DNA from: Rotaria sordida
Lineage: Eukaryota; Rotifera; Eurotatoria; Philodinida; Philodinidae
Reading direction: 5' to 3'
Length of the DNA stretch: 64,000 nt
Assembly (NCBI GenBank): GCA_905250125.1
Contig: CAJNOL010000290.1
Coordinates: 104,344 to 168,343, forward strand
Below the pieces are notes generated by a model. That model was not told where the DNA came from and did not search any database. It saw nothing but the letters and a program-made list of their open reading frames with translations. The translations under genes and the position numbers were made by a program. Of the stretch, positions 40,339 to 52,715 are shown piece by piece. Positions within the stretch are counted from its first letter, which is position 1, and every line of letters begins with the position of its first letter.

Positions 40339-41246
40339 GAGGTCCCCTTAAAAAATCGAATTTTCAAGGAAATATCGAAGTTGAGTTTTTATCATAGAAA
40401 GATACAGCAAAGCTTCCTCTTTCAGAATATATATAGCTTTTTGGAAAATGAACAGATTTTCAAAGACCTATCACATCAAATTTTGAGTCTACTACCATAT
40501 TTTTGGAGAAATTTTCGTAGATTTTCAAAGTTTTTCAGTTTCAAAAAAACTGCGTTACCACTTGCATTATCATTGAATAGGACATTTTAATATTAACCAA
40601 CATGTCAGATGGCGTTAGCTTACTGCATCTGATACGTGCTTTAAAAAAGTCCAAGGATATATATTGTAAATATGTCACTTTAATATGACTTTTTTGAATT
40701 GAAATGAAAAAAATCCATTTCTAAAACTTCTTTAGCGTTTTTCTCAGAACATAGTTTCCAATCAGAAAAATCGGAACTACTTCCCCATTTCTCGAGCTAT
40801 AACCAATATTTTCTTTTTGTTTTAAAGGCCTCAATAAGAGTAAATTTCTGTCCGAATGGATTTTTTATAGTTGGTTCCTAGGCTGAGACAAGTGGGATTT
40901 ACTGTCGTTGGACCACCATTTTTTATGCTAATTTTAAGACCCGTCTACGAAAATGCTTATAAAAAACGAGCAATAGGGAATCCAGAACTTCTGTTCGGAT
41001 AAAGGTTGCATACTAACATTGGCTTTAATTTGAAACCAGTTCGAGCTCTCTACCTCATCTTACGACGGAGTCATATCGATTCTTCTGAGGCCAAAAATGA
41101 CCTATGAATCAGCTGAAAATCTGGTCTAGTACGACCAATCGAGCTGAAATTTTTTACCAGAAGCGTATGTCTCTAGGATCACTCATCCTTAGAAATTCCA
41201 GCACGAAAGAACCATTCTAAGTGGAAAATCTTTTCTGAGGGGAACC
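40339..41246. mobile_element. TTAA-flanked non-autonomous element, 908 bp
   Basis: TTAA lies at 40335-40338 and 41247-41250. Inward of these the ends are inverted: GAGGTCCCCTTAAAAAAT on the left and GGTTCCCCTCAGAAAAGAT read inward from the right (matching with one gap and a few changes). TTAA duplication is the piggyBac-type target. No transposase frame is present. In AT-rich DNA TTAA is common, so the family assignment is tentative. Confidence 0.55.
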
Positions 41247-41847
41247 TTAAGTATATTACAGAACAGTACAATAATTAAACAAAATAACACAATAATTAAT
41301 ATGATAAAATATCTACTCTTGTAAAATTCTAATCATAGCTATCATTCAATAGAAAAATATTTACATACATATTTAGAATGTGATTATCCCATTGATATAC
41401 AATTTTGCAATATTTCTTTAAATATATATATTTATATATTTGTTTTCTGATTTAGTTCGTACTGTTCGATTTTTTTTGTCACACATGCAATCACTTCCAC
41501 ACTCACTGACACAATGTCACATCTGGAAAAATATTGACACACAGATAATGAACAAAAAGAAGAAAAAAAAATTTGTACCACAGAAATGGATACGACAGCA
41601 AAATACAGTAAAAGTGACAAAAGAAAAAGAAATTCTTTGATGATATGAATACACGCATAAAGACAATGACACCACCACGGATACACAAAATAGCACCATT
41701 GATTGTGTAGGATAGGTATTGATTTTTAGGAAAATTGAACGAGAAGAAAAAATGATCTGCCATGCCATTTCGACAAATGTTGGTCTTACATCAAAAGTTT
41801 ATTAATGATCGAAAAAATAAATCAAATAACACCGGGAAGTGTTAAAT

Positions 41848-44800
41848 TTAATCATCACGAATATTAAAACAACGAGATAAATCACCGTTTGGGACCACAA
41901 TAGATTTCTAAAAAAAAAAAAAAATATTATACTGACGATTATTTAAAGACAAAACACGTACGATCACTTTCGCCTGCTGACAAGTTTTCAGGTGTAGGCG
42001 AATGAGGATAATCATCACTTGACTATTGAAAAAAATAAAATATATTAAAAAAAAAGAAAGCTTAATTAGTAAACATACAACAACAATAGTTGATTTCGAT
42101 ACTGTAACTGGTTTTAATATGCCACAATCATCAAATTTAATATCTTCATCATTTTCTGATATCATTTCAAATATATCATTTATTGCTTTTAATTTTTGTC
42201 TACTTGACATATCTTTTAGACGAAAAAAAAAAAATACAATAATACTATTCATTTTATTTATTTTCACGACTCACCTACACCCGAAGCTGTTTTTGTTAAT
42301 GTAAAAATTCGTTGATTATCATAAGCACCAACTAAATCATTTAGATTAAGTGGTATCAACGAGTCATTCTTAAAAAAGAAATCTTTAAATTAAGAAAAAA
42401 ACAGATTCGCTTTTCCTACCGCATAAAAAACAAATTGTCCGATAGATAATTTTAATTTATCAACAATTGGTTGTAAAATTTGTAAAAGTGTTCGTTTTGG
42501 ATCACATCGTACACATAAAACTTTTAGTGGAAAATCAATACGTATTAGAATACGTATTTCAACACGAATTTCTTTTCCAGATAATGTTGATAATGCTTCA
42601 TGCATATCAATTGGCTGCTAAAATACAATGAAAAAAAAAATACTTATGAGTCAGATATAAACAATTAGATAATAAATAGATAACGTTTGATATGATTATA
42701 AAAACGCAACAAAAAAAAGAAAAAAAGCATATTTTTATTTTTTTAATAATGATATTATTACATAAAATGTTTTATTTTATTCTTTGCATTTGTATTTATT
42801 ACACAAATGCAATTCCACCGATTGAGCAAACTATGGAAAAATTAATTAAACTTATCAGTGATGATCAAGTAAACGAGATGCTTTCTTGAATAAATTCATT
42901 AATTTTTATTTTTTTAGGTTTTAAAACCGGCTGAATTTAAATTTCCACAATGGGAAAAAAAATTAGGTCTTTACCGTTCTGAAGTTCGGCTAGACTTTTT
43001 TGGTGAACCATTACAAGCTGAGTTACGTAAAAATAAATATATTTATGTTTTTGATAATAATATGTTCGCTACCGGGTATGTTTAAAACAATTTTGTATAT
43101 TTTCAAATAAAAAGAAAAGACAAATCTTTTATTTTATATAGTTGGATATCAAGTGTATTACTAGAAGCTACTGTGTATGGTCGTGCTCCAAAAATAATTG
43201 ATACAGAACGTTTATCGTTGGCTATTGATGCAATTGAAACATTTCATGATCATAATCAAAATGAATCTTCTGTTCCATTGATGACATTTTGGTCTCAAAT
43301 ATATAATCAAACAACAAATATATGGCAATCAGCACCAGATAATTTACGTTATTTAATTACTGATTTTGATGATAGTCTTCTGCTTATTGAAGATATTTTA
43401 AAACTTCTTGGAATAAAAAATATTGCACAATTAATTGATAAAATTCGTACAAGTAGTGCAGCATTTAAAGATGTTTTTCAAATTCCACCTGATTTTGATG
43501 ATACATATTTAAATATAGGTTTAGGTGTACAATTAAAATTATTACAAGATAAATATCCATCGCTCTATTTACGTTGGTTACAAACAAATTCTAATATGAA
43601 AAAATTAATTGATTTAACATTACGTTATGCTTATAAACCATCAAGTCAAAATTTAGATCAAAATACAATTGATCCAAGAACATATTTTTGGATAAGAGAT
43701 TTTGTTCGAGATAATCCACAAGCAGTTCTTGCAACAACATGGGCACAAAATATAACTGAAGTTCGAACGATAGCACATCGAGGTATTAGAATGCCATTTA
43801 ATTTAAATAATATTGATGTTACTGTTGGTGCTAATGTTATATATGGAATTACAAGTGCTATTATTTATGATTTAGTTGATTTTAAAGATTATTTTAATCA
43901 AGATATGCAAGTAAATATTATTTGATTTTAATTCTTTTTAAAATTCTTTAAGTTAAAATTATTGTTGTTATATAACAATTCGTTGTTGAAGGTTAGAAAC
44001 ATGTCACACTCATTTTATCTTATCTAACTGAGATAATAAATCATAAGATGTGTTGACATCTGAAAGTATCTTTTAGAGAAAGAAAACAAAAAAGAGAATT
44101 CTTAAGTATAATCAAAATAATTATATCAACAAAAACAAAACAAACTTTCAATGAAATCTTTGTCAAATTTCAATAGAATTATTTTTATTCTAAATGACAG
44201 AATGTTATAGAAAAAGAAAATTCTTTTTCTTTGTAAAGATCTAACTACTGTTTTCGCTAGTAATGAGATATAATTAACTATAATATTTGCAGAGATAACG
44301 ATGGCATTTTCCGCTACATATTTTAAACAAAAGACTAATAATAACTAGAAAATTCAAAAATATACATTGATGTCTAACATGACATATTTATTATTGTTTT
44401 TTTTTTGTTCAGCCCTCTTTTTTCTTCCTCTCATCAAAAAACTATCTATCTACTACTAGAAATTATATCTATATTTGTTACTATAGAATTAAATAGTGAT
44501 TAATAGATGGTATGTATATTTAGACATTATATTTATCGACAGCATCATTAATAGCATGGTCAATAAAAAATTCAATGAAAAATCGTCCTGATCTTGCACA
44601 AGTTTATTATCCATCACATTATAATTTTCTTTGGTATGGTTCACGTAGTTTATTTCTTCTTGAATTAGCACGTCGTCAAGATAAATCACTACCCGATGTA
44701 TTTAATCGTGTTTATTCCTTATTATCGGATGTTTATCGTAGTGATGTTGTAAAATTTTTTCAAGATCATGTTCGCTCTGATAAATCATCATATGATGATT

Positions 44801-47800
44801 TTCTTGGTACAAATGATACAAATATATTTGGAAAATTAGAACCAACAGGTGAAGATAGAATATTTTCAACAGCACAAACTGTCAATATACTTATTGCTTC
44901 ATTTACTTATTTTGATACAAATACAGGAAGATTAAAATGGATTACGAATGAAAAACAACTTGATACAATTAAAATTATGATTAATAATTCGATATCATGG
45001 CTTCTTGAGAATGCATTTAAATATCAACCTTTTAATTGTTTTTTTTCAGGTTCTGTTAAAGGTTTTAATCAATTACCATTTTGGTATCCAGCAAATATTT
45101 ATCAATTTTTAAATGGAACTACTTTCGATCCAGATCACTTTGATACTGAAAATCAATCTCTTATGGATTCAATTGTTGGTGTTAGTGGATATATTGATGA
45201 AACAACATATGAACGTATGATATCTCAAAAACATTTTAATGTATCAACACCAACAACATTTAATGGGTATAACGTACCAGGTGGAGAATTTCCTTTTTGG
45301 TCCTCGCAACCTTATACACATTCAGTAACATTATTAGCACTTGCTCAATACAATAATTTAGATGACTAAATAAAAGTCTATTTTTTTTTGTCCTTCTTAC
45401 CTGATCATTTGAAGATGTTGAATACAATTCTGTTCGATACCAAATAAATCCACGTTTTGCAAATAAATGATTTATTGCTTTTTGAATAGATACATTTGTA
45501 CAATTATATGTTAGAACTACTGCTGATGTTTGATCGGGAAATATAAAACGACAAAAACGCGATGTATCTATTGATAATGTTGGTGAATTTTCCTATAGAA
45601 AAAAAAAATAAAAACAATGAGAATTTTGTTGCTTGTAAAAATCTAAAATAAGAATAACTAACAATTAAAGTTTTCTTTTCAGAAAACGATGTTGATTCTT
45701 GATTTGTTTCTGAACGTGAAAGAAAATTAAACGATGATGAATCTTGTTGAGTAATATTTGGTAAAATTTTATTTATTTTACTTGATAAATTTCCACTATT
45801 CGTTGGGATTATTAGTGAAGATGATGATGATGATGCGCTAGCAAGTTTTGTTTGTGTTAATATAGTTCCTAATTCAGTTGAAGCTGATTTATTTGTAATT
45901 GGTGATGTTAGAAATGGTGTTAAACATAAATTTTCATGTATTGGAGTATTTGTACTAGCATTAGCAGTTTGATGATGTAAATTGGACAAAGAGGAAGGTG
46001 TATCACGTTTAACTAGATATTAAACAATAAAATTATTTTATATTTTTATCAACAAGAAAACAAAATATATTTGTCTTATAATAAAAATACCCTAATTTTT
46101 TAAATAAAAATAAATCTAGAAAAATGGTATGTGAAGGTTTAAATACTTATTTTATCTACCTGAATAAAGTAGAAAAGACAGTGAAAACATGCGCATGCTG
46201 TACACTATTCATCATCACTGGATTCTTCGTTGAGCGTGTTACTCGCCGAGGCTGTGACTGCAACGAAGAGAGGATCTATATCGATTCTTTATTACGATCA
46301 AGAATCGCACGACGACTATATAATGTAGCACAGTTATCCATATGGATATATAAATATATGTATAGATAAATGTGGAATAATTAAACGAAGAGTCAGGTTG
46401 TACAATAAGCATTAATTTTCATTTTTGTCTTTTTTTTTCTTTTTCTTTTTATTATATTTCGAGTTCAACAATGAAAATTAATAATAGGATAAATCCATGG
46501 GAATCCTACCATTGTTCTAGGAAAAGATTTTTTTTATGAATTTTTTTGTGCTGGTGAGGTGTATAGTGGATAGAGAATAATTTCGATCGAAAAATTTATG
46601 TGACTTTTGTCTAAAATACTGTTATTTCAGGTCATTTTCAAGGAGCATCTGTGGATGAGATGGATCATCAAAGTTATTACAATGTTGAAAGCTCATATTT
46701 TGTGCAAAGGTAGATCATCACTAGACTAGCACAACCTCCAAACGATTCTTTGTTTGAATGTATTTTGACTGAGATATAAGATTTTTAAAGGTAACGACTT
46801 CTACATATTAATTATGAAAAAAGCATGTTGGTCCAAATGATGCAAAAGTCATAATCCTTAAAAATCTTATATCTCAGTCAAAATACATTGAAACAGAGAA
46901 TCCTTTGGAGGTTGTGCTAGTCTAGTGATGACCTATCTTTGCACAAAATATAAGCTTTCAACATTGTAACAACTTGGATAATCCACATCATCCATAGATA
47001 TTCCTTAAAAATGACCTGAAGCAACAGTATTTTAGACAAAATTCCCATAAATTTTTCGGCCAAAGTTATTGTCTGTCCATTATGCACCTAACCAGTACAA
47101 AAAAATCTTTTTCTAGAAAAGTCGTTGGGTTCCCATAGAATTACCCAATAACTAAAAAAAAAAAAGTACTATAATGTGCAAGACTATTTCTATATATAGT
47201 GCTTTGATAATAACACACCAATTTGTTTTTAATAGTGATTGGTGACATGCTATTTTGATCTATCTAGCTCACGAATTTATATATATCTTTATATGTATGT
47301 ATATGTTTCTACAGCAGAATAGATCAAATCGATCAATCATTGATGTACGTTCACACCTCATTCGCATGCAGAACACCAAACAACTGACACGAAGCTGTCA
47401 ACAAACGAAACGATTAGTATTAGCAAATAGCAGTAGTTGATGTATTATTAGTAGCAGCAGCACAAATTGATGATGATGATGATTATTATTATTATTACTA
47501 TCACTTTCCTCTATCTATTCGTGGCTCGATCTCTCTCGAGTTTTCACGAACAGATGGGGAAAACACACTTTTTTTTTAAATATTAATTAGACAGACTACG
47601 GTTTTTTCTATGTTTATATATATGCAGAACAACAAAAACAAAGAATAAAAAAAAAAAAGAAACTTGCTTGTCTCTGGTGTAGCTAGATAAATTAAGAATG
47701 AATAGAAAATATATTAATCAAGAAACAGACTTAGCTGTATACAATAATAAAGTAGATAATTAGACATAAACAAACCTGATAGACGTTTCCATTTAATGAA

Positions 47801-48832
47801 TGCTTCAAAAAAAAAAAAAAGAAATAATAATAAAAATATAAATTAAATGAAATTTTTTTTTTTTAATTTTTACCTTTTGTCCAAGGTAAAAGTGGACTTC
47901 GTTTCTTATCTTTCTTTTCATCGTCTTTTAATTTCGCCTAAAGAACAGGAAAAGGAAATTTCCTATGTAATCAAAATTTTATTCTATTCATACAAAAGAA
48001 TCAAGTGTTTTTGTTCTTTCATCATAATTTGATGAAGTTTGTTGTTGTTGTTGTTGTTGTTGCTGTTTTATAAATGGTATACTTTTACCTTCCATTTCAC
48101 TCATAATACAATCTTTATACATATTTGATTTAAGAAATCTACTATATGAATCATATTTCATTAATTGGAATATCTGAGATTGAGCCTTTTCAAATATATG
48201 AGCATGAGGCTTATTTAATAATGACTGTTGACATTCTTGTCGTGTTCGACTATCAATATTTATTGGACATGAACCATCATCTGTATCATGTAAATAAGTG
48301 GACCAAATTAAATTGGCATGATGACGAATCTTTAGGGAAAAGAAAAAAAAAAAACTATGTATATTTTAATAAGATGAAATTAAATTAAATCAAACCTCTT
48401 CTGGATCTGACAATTTTTTAAATTTTTCGCATGCAATCCAAAATTGAATATTTTCTTGACTAAATTCTTTTTTTAAAAATTCCGTAAATATATGTAAACC
48501 TGCATCATCATTGAGCAATTTTTCAAAACCAACAGCCCATGAAGCAACACGACCAATTTCTAAAAGTTTATTTGTTGCTTCAGAATCATCTTGTTCACAT
48601 TGTTTATGAACACTTGTTAAAGAATTTGATATTGATAAACGTGCTCCTGATAAATCTCCAGCTTCTTCATCAGTAACTGCAAGTGACTGAAAAATATAAA
48701 TGAAAAAAAAAAAATTTCTCAATTAAAAATCAATTTATCAGATAAGATCAAGTATCATTCTATTGATCTTTATACCTTAGCCTTAATAAATTTTTGTGAA
48801 GAGCGATAAGATACAATCTGCGACGACATCAT
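41848..48832 (-). CDS. RGS12/RGS14-type regulator of G-protein signalling (shared body with nearest first exon)
   Basis: Likely a GTPase-activating protein for Galpha(i/o) that also binds Ras/Rap. Exons in order: 48776-48832, 48396-48686, 47994-48329, 47874-47937, 47776-47802 (27-base microexon), 45663-46012, 45401-45592, 42420-42617, 42275-42368, 42079-42212, 41951-42022, 41848-41907, giving 624 residues. The RGS domain spans about 66-184 ([45 protein letters not shown]). A basic linker RSPLLPWTK matches R12 members. RBD1 is near 385-435 ([16 protein letters not shown]) and RBD2 near 455-505 ([20 protein letters not shown]). A GoLoco-like motif ([20 protein letters not shown]) is near 549-567, but its DDQR core reads DDCG. 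No PDZ or PTB domain is seen upstream, so this is closer to RGS14 in layout. The last two junctions (donor GTCTTT at 41950) are less certain. Confidence 0.88.
42749..45369 (+). CDS. secreted protein of unknown function, nested in an RGS intron
   Basis: Exons 42749-42868, 42918-43075, 43142-43910 and 44524-45369 give 630 residues, in frame throughout. The N-terminus ([15 protein letters not shown] within the first 25 residues) is a signal peptide; the rest is soluble, with many Asn-X-Ser/Thr sites and no membrane helix. I do not recognise the family. Notable segments are [57 protein letters not shown] and [20 protein letters not shown], with helical, aromatic-rich character. The whole gene fits inside the antisense RGS intron 42618-45400, leaving 131 bases before its ATG and 31 after its stop. 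The stop codon overlaps AATAAA (45369-45374), so its mRNA 3' end must lie within or beside the antisense RBD1 exon. Intron 43911-44523 is long (613 bases). Confidence 0.85.
46160..46196 (-). CDS. candidate alternative first exon for an RGS-less isoform
   Basis: ATG at 46196, then 12 codons ([12 protein letters not shown]) and one extra base before a GTAGAT donor at 46159. The donor phase is 1, exactly what the acceptor at 46012 needs. The isoform would begin here and keep only the serine-rich region, both RBDs and the GoLoco-like part. Upstream sequence (46200-46350) is GC-richer, as at the other first exons. Confidence 0.4.
46487..47146. mobile_element. foldback (long inverted repeat) element, 660 bp
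   Basis: Two arms of about 305 bp face each other around a loop of about 65 bases (roughly 46791-46855). Matching stretches include GTCTAAAATACTGTT, TTACAATGTTGAAAGCT, CATCACTAGACTAGCACAAC and TATTTTGACTGAGATATAAG, each present in opposite orientation on the other side; arm identity is about 85-90% by eye. Ends are GGATAAATCCATGGGAA and, read inward, GGGTAATTCTATGGGAA. AATA flanks both ends (46483-46486 and 47147-47150), possibly a 4-bp target duplication. There is no open frame. It sits in the RGS intron 46013-47775. Confidence 0.85.
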
Positions 48833-50432
48833 GACTTATTATTGTTGTTAGATTCAAACTTTCTGTGCAAAAAGAGCCAAACACCGAAAGAGAACAAAAA
48901 GAGAGTATGGGAAATTGAACACGACACGAGAAGGAAGAACGTGTATAGTCTCTCTTCCTGTCTCTTTTTTTTTTGTTTTTGGTTTTAGTAACAAAATGAG
49001 CTTTGGATGAATCAAACCTCTTTTGCTCTCGTTTCTTTCTCTATCATTTTACTGTTCTGCCTCTCTATTCTTTTGTAGATCGCTTCTCTCTCTCTCTCTC
49101 TCTCTTTCTCTCAATGTTGCTAGCGGCAGTGATAAATATTATTCTTGTTAAGCATTAGTTGATGTATTTTTCCTGTCATTGAAATATGCGTAGCGCATCA
49201 ATGAAGACAAAAAAAACCGAGAGGACAGCGACTGTCTTAATATGTCACTTTTTTTGACATGCATAAAAATCGAAATAACTAAATGTACCTCTTTGTATTT
49301 TATCTAACTCATTAGACATCTTTGAAAATTGGAAGAGAAAAAAAAACGCCTATATCCGTACTAAAGAAGGAACGAGATAAATTTTGACAATAAACTGAAT
49401 AATTACTTTGATTTCAACCGGAAAGATGTCTTCATTTCTTTCTTGTTTGAATGATAATAAGCAGATGTGACTTGTTTTTATCAAAATTACAATTCTATCT
49501 TCATTTTTTTAAAATCTATATCAATTGTATGAACGAATAATTTGTGTTAAGTTATTGCGAATTCTCCTCATATAATAATACTTAATGTCATCATCATTAT
49601 TGCTCCTCTGATCTTCTGATATAGTTAAGGCTTATCTATTTTTATCAGTCGTAGAATTGTAACCTCGAGATTTCAGCAACAAGAAATTCTTAAAAGATCA
49701 ACACTATATCATCCCTTTTTCATACATTTGTTCATATGAATGGTATTGATCTGATATCATAATATTTAGTAGAAAAAGAAGGAAAAAAAAAGAATGACAA
49801 GTATGATACATTGCGTGCAAAAAAAAACAAATCAGACAAAGAAAAAAAAAACAATTTTGAGGTCGGATGCCAGAACCATTACTATAATCACCATTGCATT
49901 GCATGATTATTTTTTCACTGATTCATTCTCGTTTTGACGGAACAGCACAAAATTACTAGAGGAAAAGACATCCGATGTCATTATGAATATAAAAACGGAA
50001 AAAATATCGAACAAAGAAAACGTTCATTAAATGCTTCTTCTTTAAAGTAGATTAATGAAAACGAAAACAAAAAAAAAAAGAAGCTTTAGCTAATATTATT
50101 AGAAAGTTATCTTATAAAATAGTTCTAAGTCGTCTTGGGATTTGTTCATAGCAATCTTTCTTAACCTTTAAGATATATCAATGATAACAATAGATAGATC
50201 TCTAGAGAGATTTTAAGATAGATTTCTATAAATACAATAATAATAATAAGAAGAAAAAAAAAAGAAGATAGTTTTATATTTTGACATACATTCTTATTTC
50301 ATTAGAGATTTTAATCTCTAAAGATCAACGAAAATAAAGTCTATTGATAGTAAAATAATACGTTGAATGAATTTAATTTATTTGAATCTCGCTCGAGAAG
50401 AATATATTTTGTTTGATAACTTTTGTACATAC

Positions 50433-50570
50433 CAATGTATTAGCAAGTTTATAATCATTGATACTCGACTGACGACGAAAGTCGGTGAGAAAATTTCGTA
50501 TAAATAAATGGCGATGATGGTGATGATGATGATGATGATCACCAGTCGCACTAGTACTATTACTACGCAT
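50433..50570 (-). CDS. alternative first exon of the RGS gene, 46 codons, polyhistidine
   Basis: ATG at 50570 opens 46 codons (MRSNSTSATGD, then eight His, HLFIRNFLTDFRRQSS, ending KLANTL) and stops at a strong GTATGT donor, phase 0. This fits the phase-0 acceptor at 48686. Upstream DNA to about 51000 is GC-richer and promoter-like. Confidence 0.6.
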
Positions 50571-51727
50571 GATTCTCTTTTGAACATGAGATAGATATAT
50601 TAAAAAAAAATTTTTTCAATGATTTTTGTTATTGTCTTCGGTGTTCTTATTATTATTGTTGTTGTAGTAATAGTGATTGATTGTTGTTTGTGAATCTATG
50701 CGTGTGAATATGAAGCAAAAAAGAAGGGAAGAAAGAGAGTAACTCTATCTTCGATTCGCTACTATATGTTGTTGACTAACAGAGTTTCTTACTCTTATAA
50801 TCCTTAAAAGCTCCGTGGCATGCGATGCTCAGACAACGAATCCTTCTTTTTTGTTCTTCTTCATCGCCTTCTGTTATTCATACGCTACAAATATTTTCTA
50901 TCGCGTCACTGCGCGCAAGTCTTTTCACTATAGTCCATACAAATGGATCCAAGGCCAGAACGGACGCATGATAGCGCGCATGGAATCAATAATTGAGTCT
51001 TTTCGATTGACAATAGCGAATGAGAAGAAAAAAAGAAAGTAGTAAAGACAACATTGCTTTAGTCATTTTCTCTATTGATCACATCGATTAGATACTACTA
51101 CATATATCAATGAATACTAATAGACTTTCTTCTCATTCATATCTTAAATATAAGAATAGATTGTCTATTTCAATCTATAATAATGCATTTATTAGGTGCT
51201 TATATAAAAGAAATAACAAGTCAAATATAGTGTGAAAACAGAACAACTTTTTATAGAAGAAAGGAAAACGAAGATCTAGGATGTATAAACATGAACAAAA
51301 CAATAAAAAAAAATGCATCGTGTGCACTAAGCCGGAAGTGATCGATTCCAAATGATGTGATCCTGAGTGTGCACACACGCAAACCCATAAAAATAAATGT
51401 AGGAGGAAAAACAAAATGTTATTCCCTAGATTATAGAAAGAAAAACTATCTAGGCCTTCGAAACAGGAAAGATAACTAAAAATGATTTAATGACCAATAA
51501 TTATTTCTTATTACACTATTGCTTTCACACTATAAAAGTTAATTAAAAAAAAGATTACAAACATATCAAAATTGAAAAACAAAACACGAATAATAATTTG
51601 TTTTTTTTTAAAATCTTTGCCGTATGAATATATATATATATATAATTTTTCTTTAAACTTGAAAAGATTGTTAAGATTAAAAAAAAAGTTTAAACAAATT
51701 AGAATGAAAGGGAAAAGCAAAAGATAC

Positions 51728-51895
51728 CTTAGCTCGTTTAAATTGTCGAAATCTGATAAATTGTGATTTATAAACTTTTTTATTCTTCTTTGCATTGAAA
51801 AAATCTTGCTGACGATGTTTATTCATATTTATCATAGTTGTGACCGAATGAATACCATCGAATTTAGAATGAGAACAACTATAATAGCAATGCAT
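51728..51895 (-). CDS. alternative first exon of the RGS gene, up to 56 codons
   Basis: The frame runs from an ATG at 51895 (others at 51835 and 51826) through MNKHRQQDFFNAKKNKK and FIRFRQFKRAK to a GTATCT donor, phase 0. Very basic. Its end (FKRAK) resembles that of the exon at 48776-48832 (FIKAK), which may reflect exon duplication. Confidence 0.5.
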
Positions 51896-52610
51896 TTCTA
51901 TTTCACGTTTATATATATATATATTTATCATTTTTTTGTTTATTAGATAGTATAAATAGGAGAAAATCTGATCACGACTATCTAATAGGATCACGAACTG
52001 TCTCTCGTTTTTTTTCTCTCATTTGTTATTATTCAAGTGTGAAAAAAACGCTCCTACGAAAAACAAAAAAAGACAATGATTCTCATCATGCATAGTTTAT
52101 GATGAAGAAACAAACAAAACAAAAAAAAGTTGAGAATTAATCAAGCACAATTTTTCTATTAGTAAGAAAATTAGAAAAAGATATTTTAATGAGATTTCCA
52201 CATGTAAAAATCTTATATTGACTATTGTTCTTTTGTCTATTCAAGATATTCGATCATAAGAGATTAAGTAGCAAATTTTTATCTTTTGTATTTTCGTTTT
52301 TCCGCATCTATAAAAATCATTATACAGAATAAGTCTTTTCTTTTTTCTTTACTAAAAGAATAAAAATATATTACGCTTGATAGAATTAATTTTCGTAATA
52401 AATTAAGATCTTCTTTCTTTTTGTTGTTGTTTTGTTCCGAAATAAAGCAGACAATAAGATTTTAAGAGACTGATAAAAGTTAGTATGTAACTGATTTTTT
52501 TTTATTGTATTGATAAAATCGATTTATCTCAACATAATCTCAAAATAATAAATAATAAGATTCTCTTTTTCTTTTCTTTTTTTTTTTTTTTTCTTTTGTT
52601 TTATTCAAAC

Positions 52611-52715
52611 CTGAGCAGCATGGCTTGGTAATGGAGTATAACAAGAAAGACGATGTGTTGTTCGAGCACAATCGGTCATAAATTCGCCCAATGTTTTGAT
52701 TGTTGATGTGGACAT
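52611..52715 (-). CDS. alternative first exon of the RGS gene, 35 codons
   Basis: ATG at 52715, 35 codons (MSTSTIKTLGEFMTDCART to PLPSHAAQ), donor GTTTGA, phase 0. The upstream region 52790-53270 is rich in CG dinucleotides compared with surroundings, consistent with its own promoter. Confidence 0.55.

Larger units (their letters stand above)
36422..41847. other. accessory noncoding region with two MITE-like elements
   Basis: No supported gene. 36913-37560 is unusually GT-rich. A foldback tract is at 37688-37771, a hAT-like MITE at 38383-38640 and a TTAA element at 40339-41246. The last 500 bases before 41848 probably include the 3' UTR of the RGS gene. Confidence 0.55.

Noticed and set aside
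41432-41768. Overlapping Phe-rich minus-strand frames
   Set aside because: They are poly-Phe/Ser products of A-rich DNA in the RGS 3' flank, present in three frames at once.
47830-48070. CRISPR-like or minisatellite reading of the (GTT)n stretch
   Set aside because: It is the polyglutamine-coding part of an RGS exon on the minus strand.
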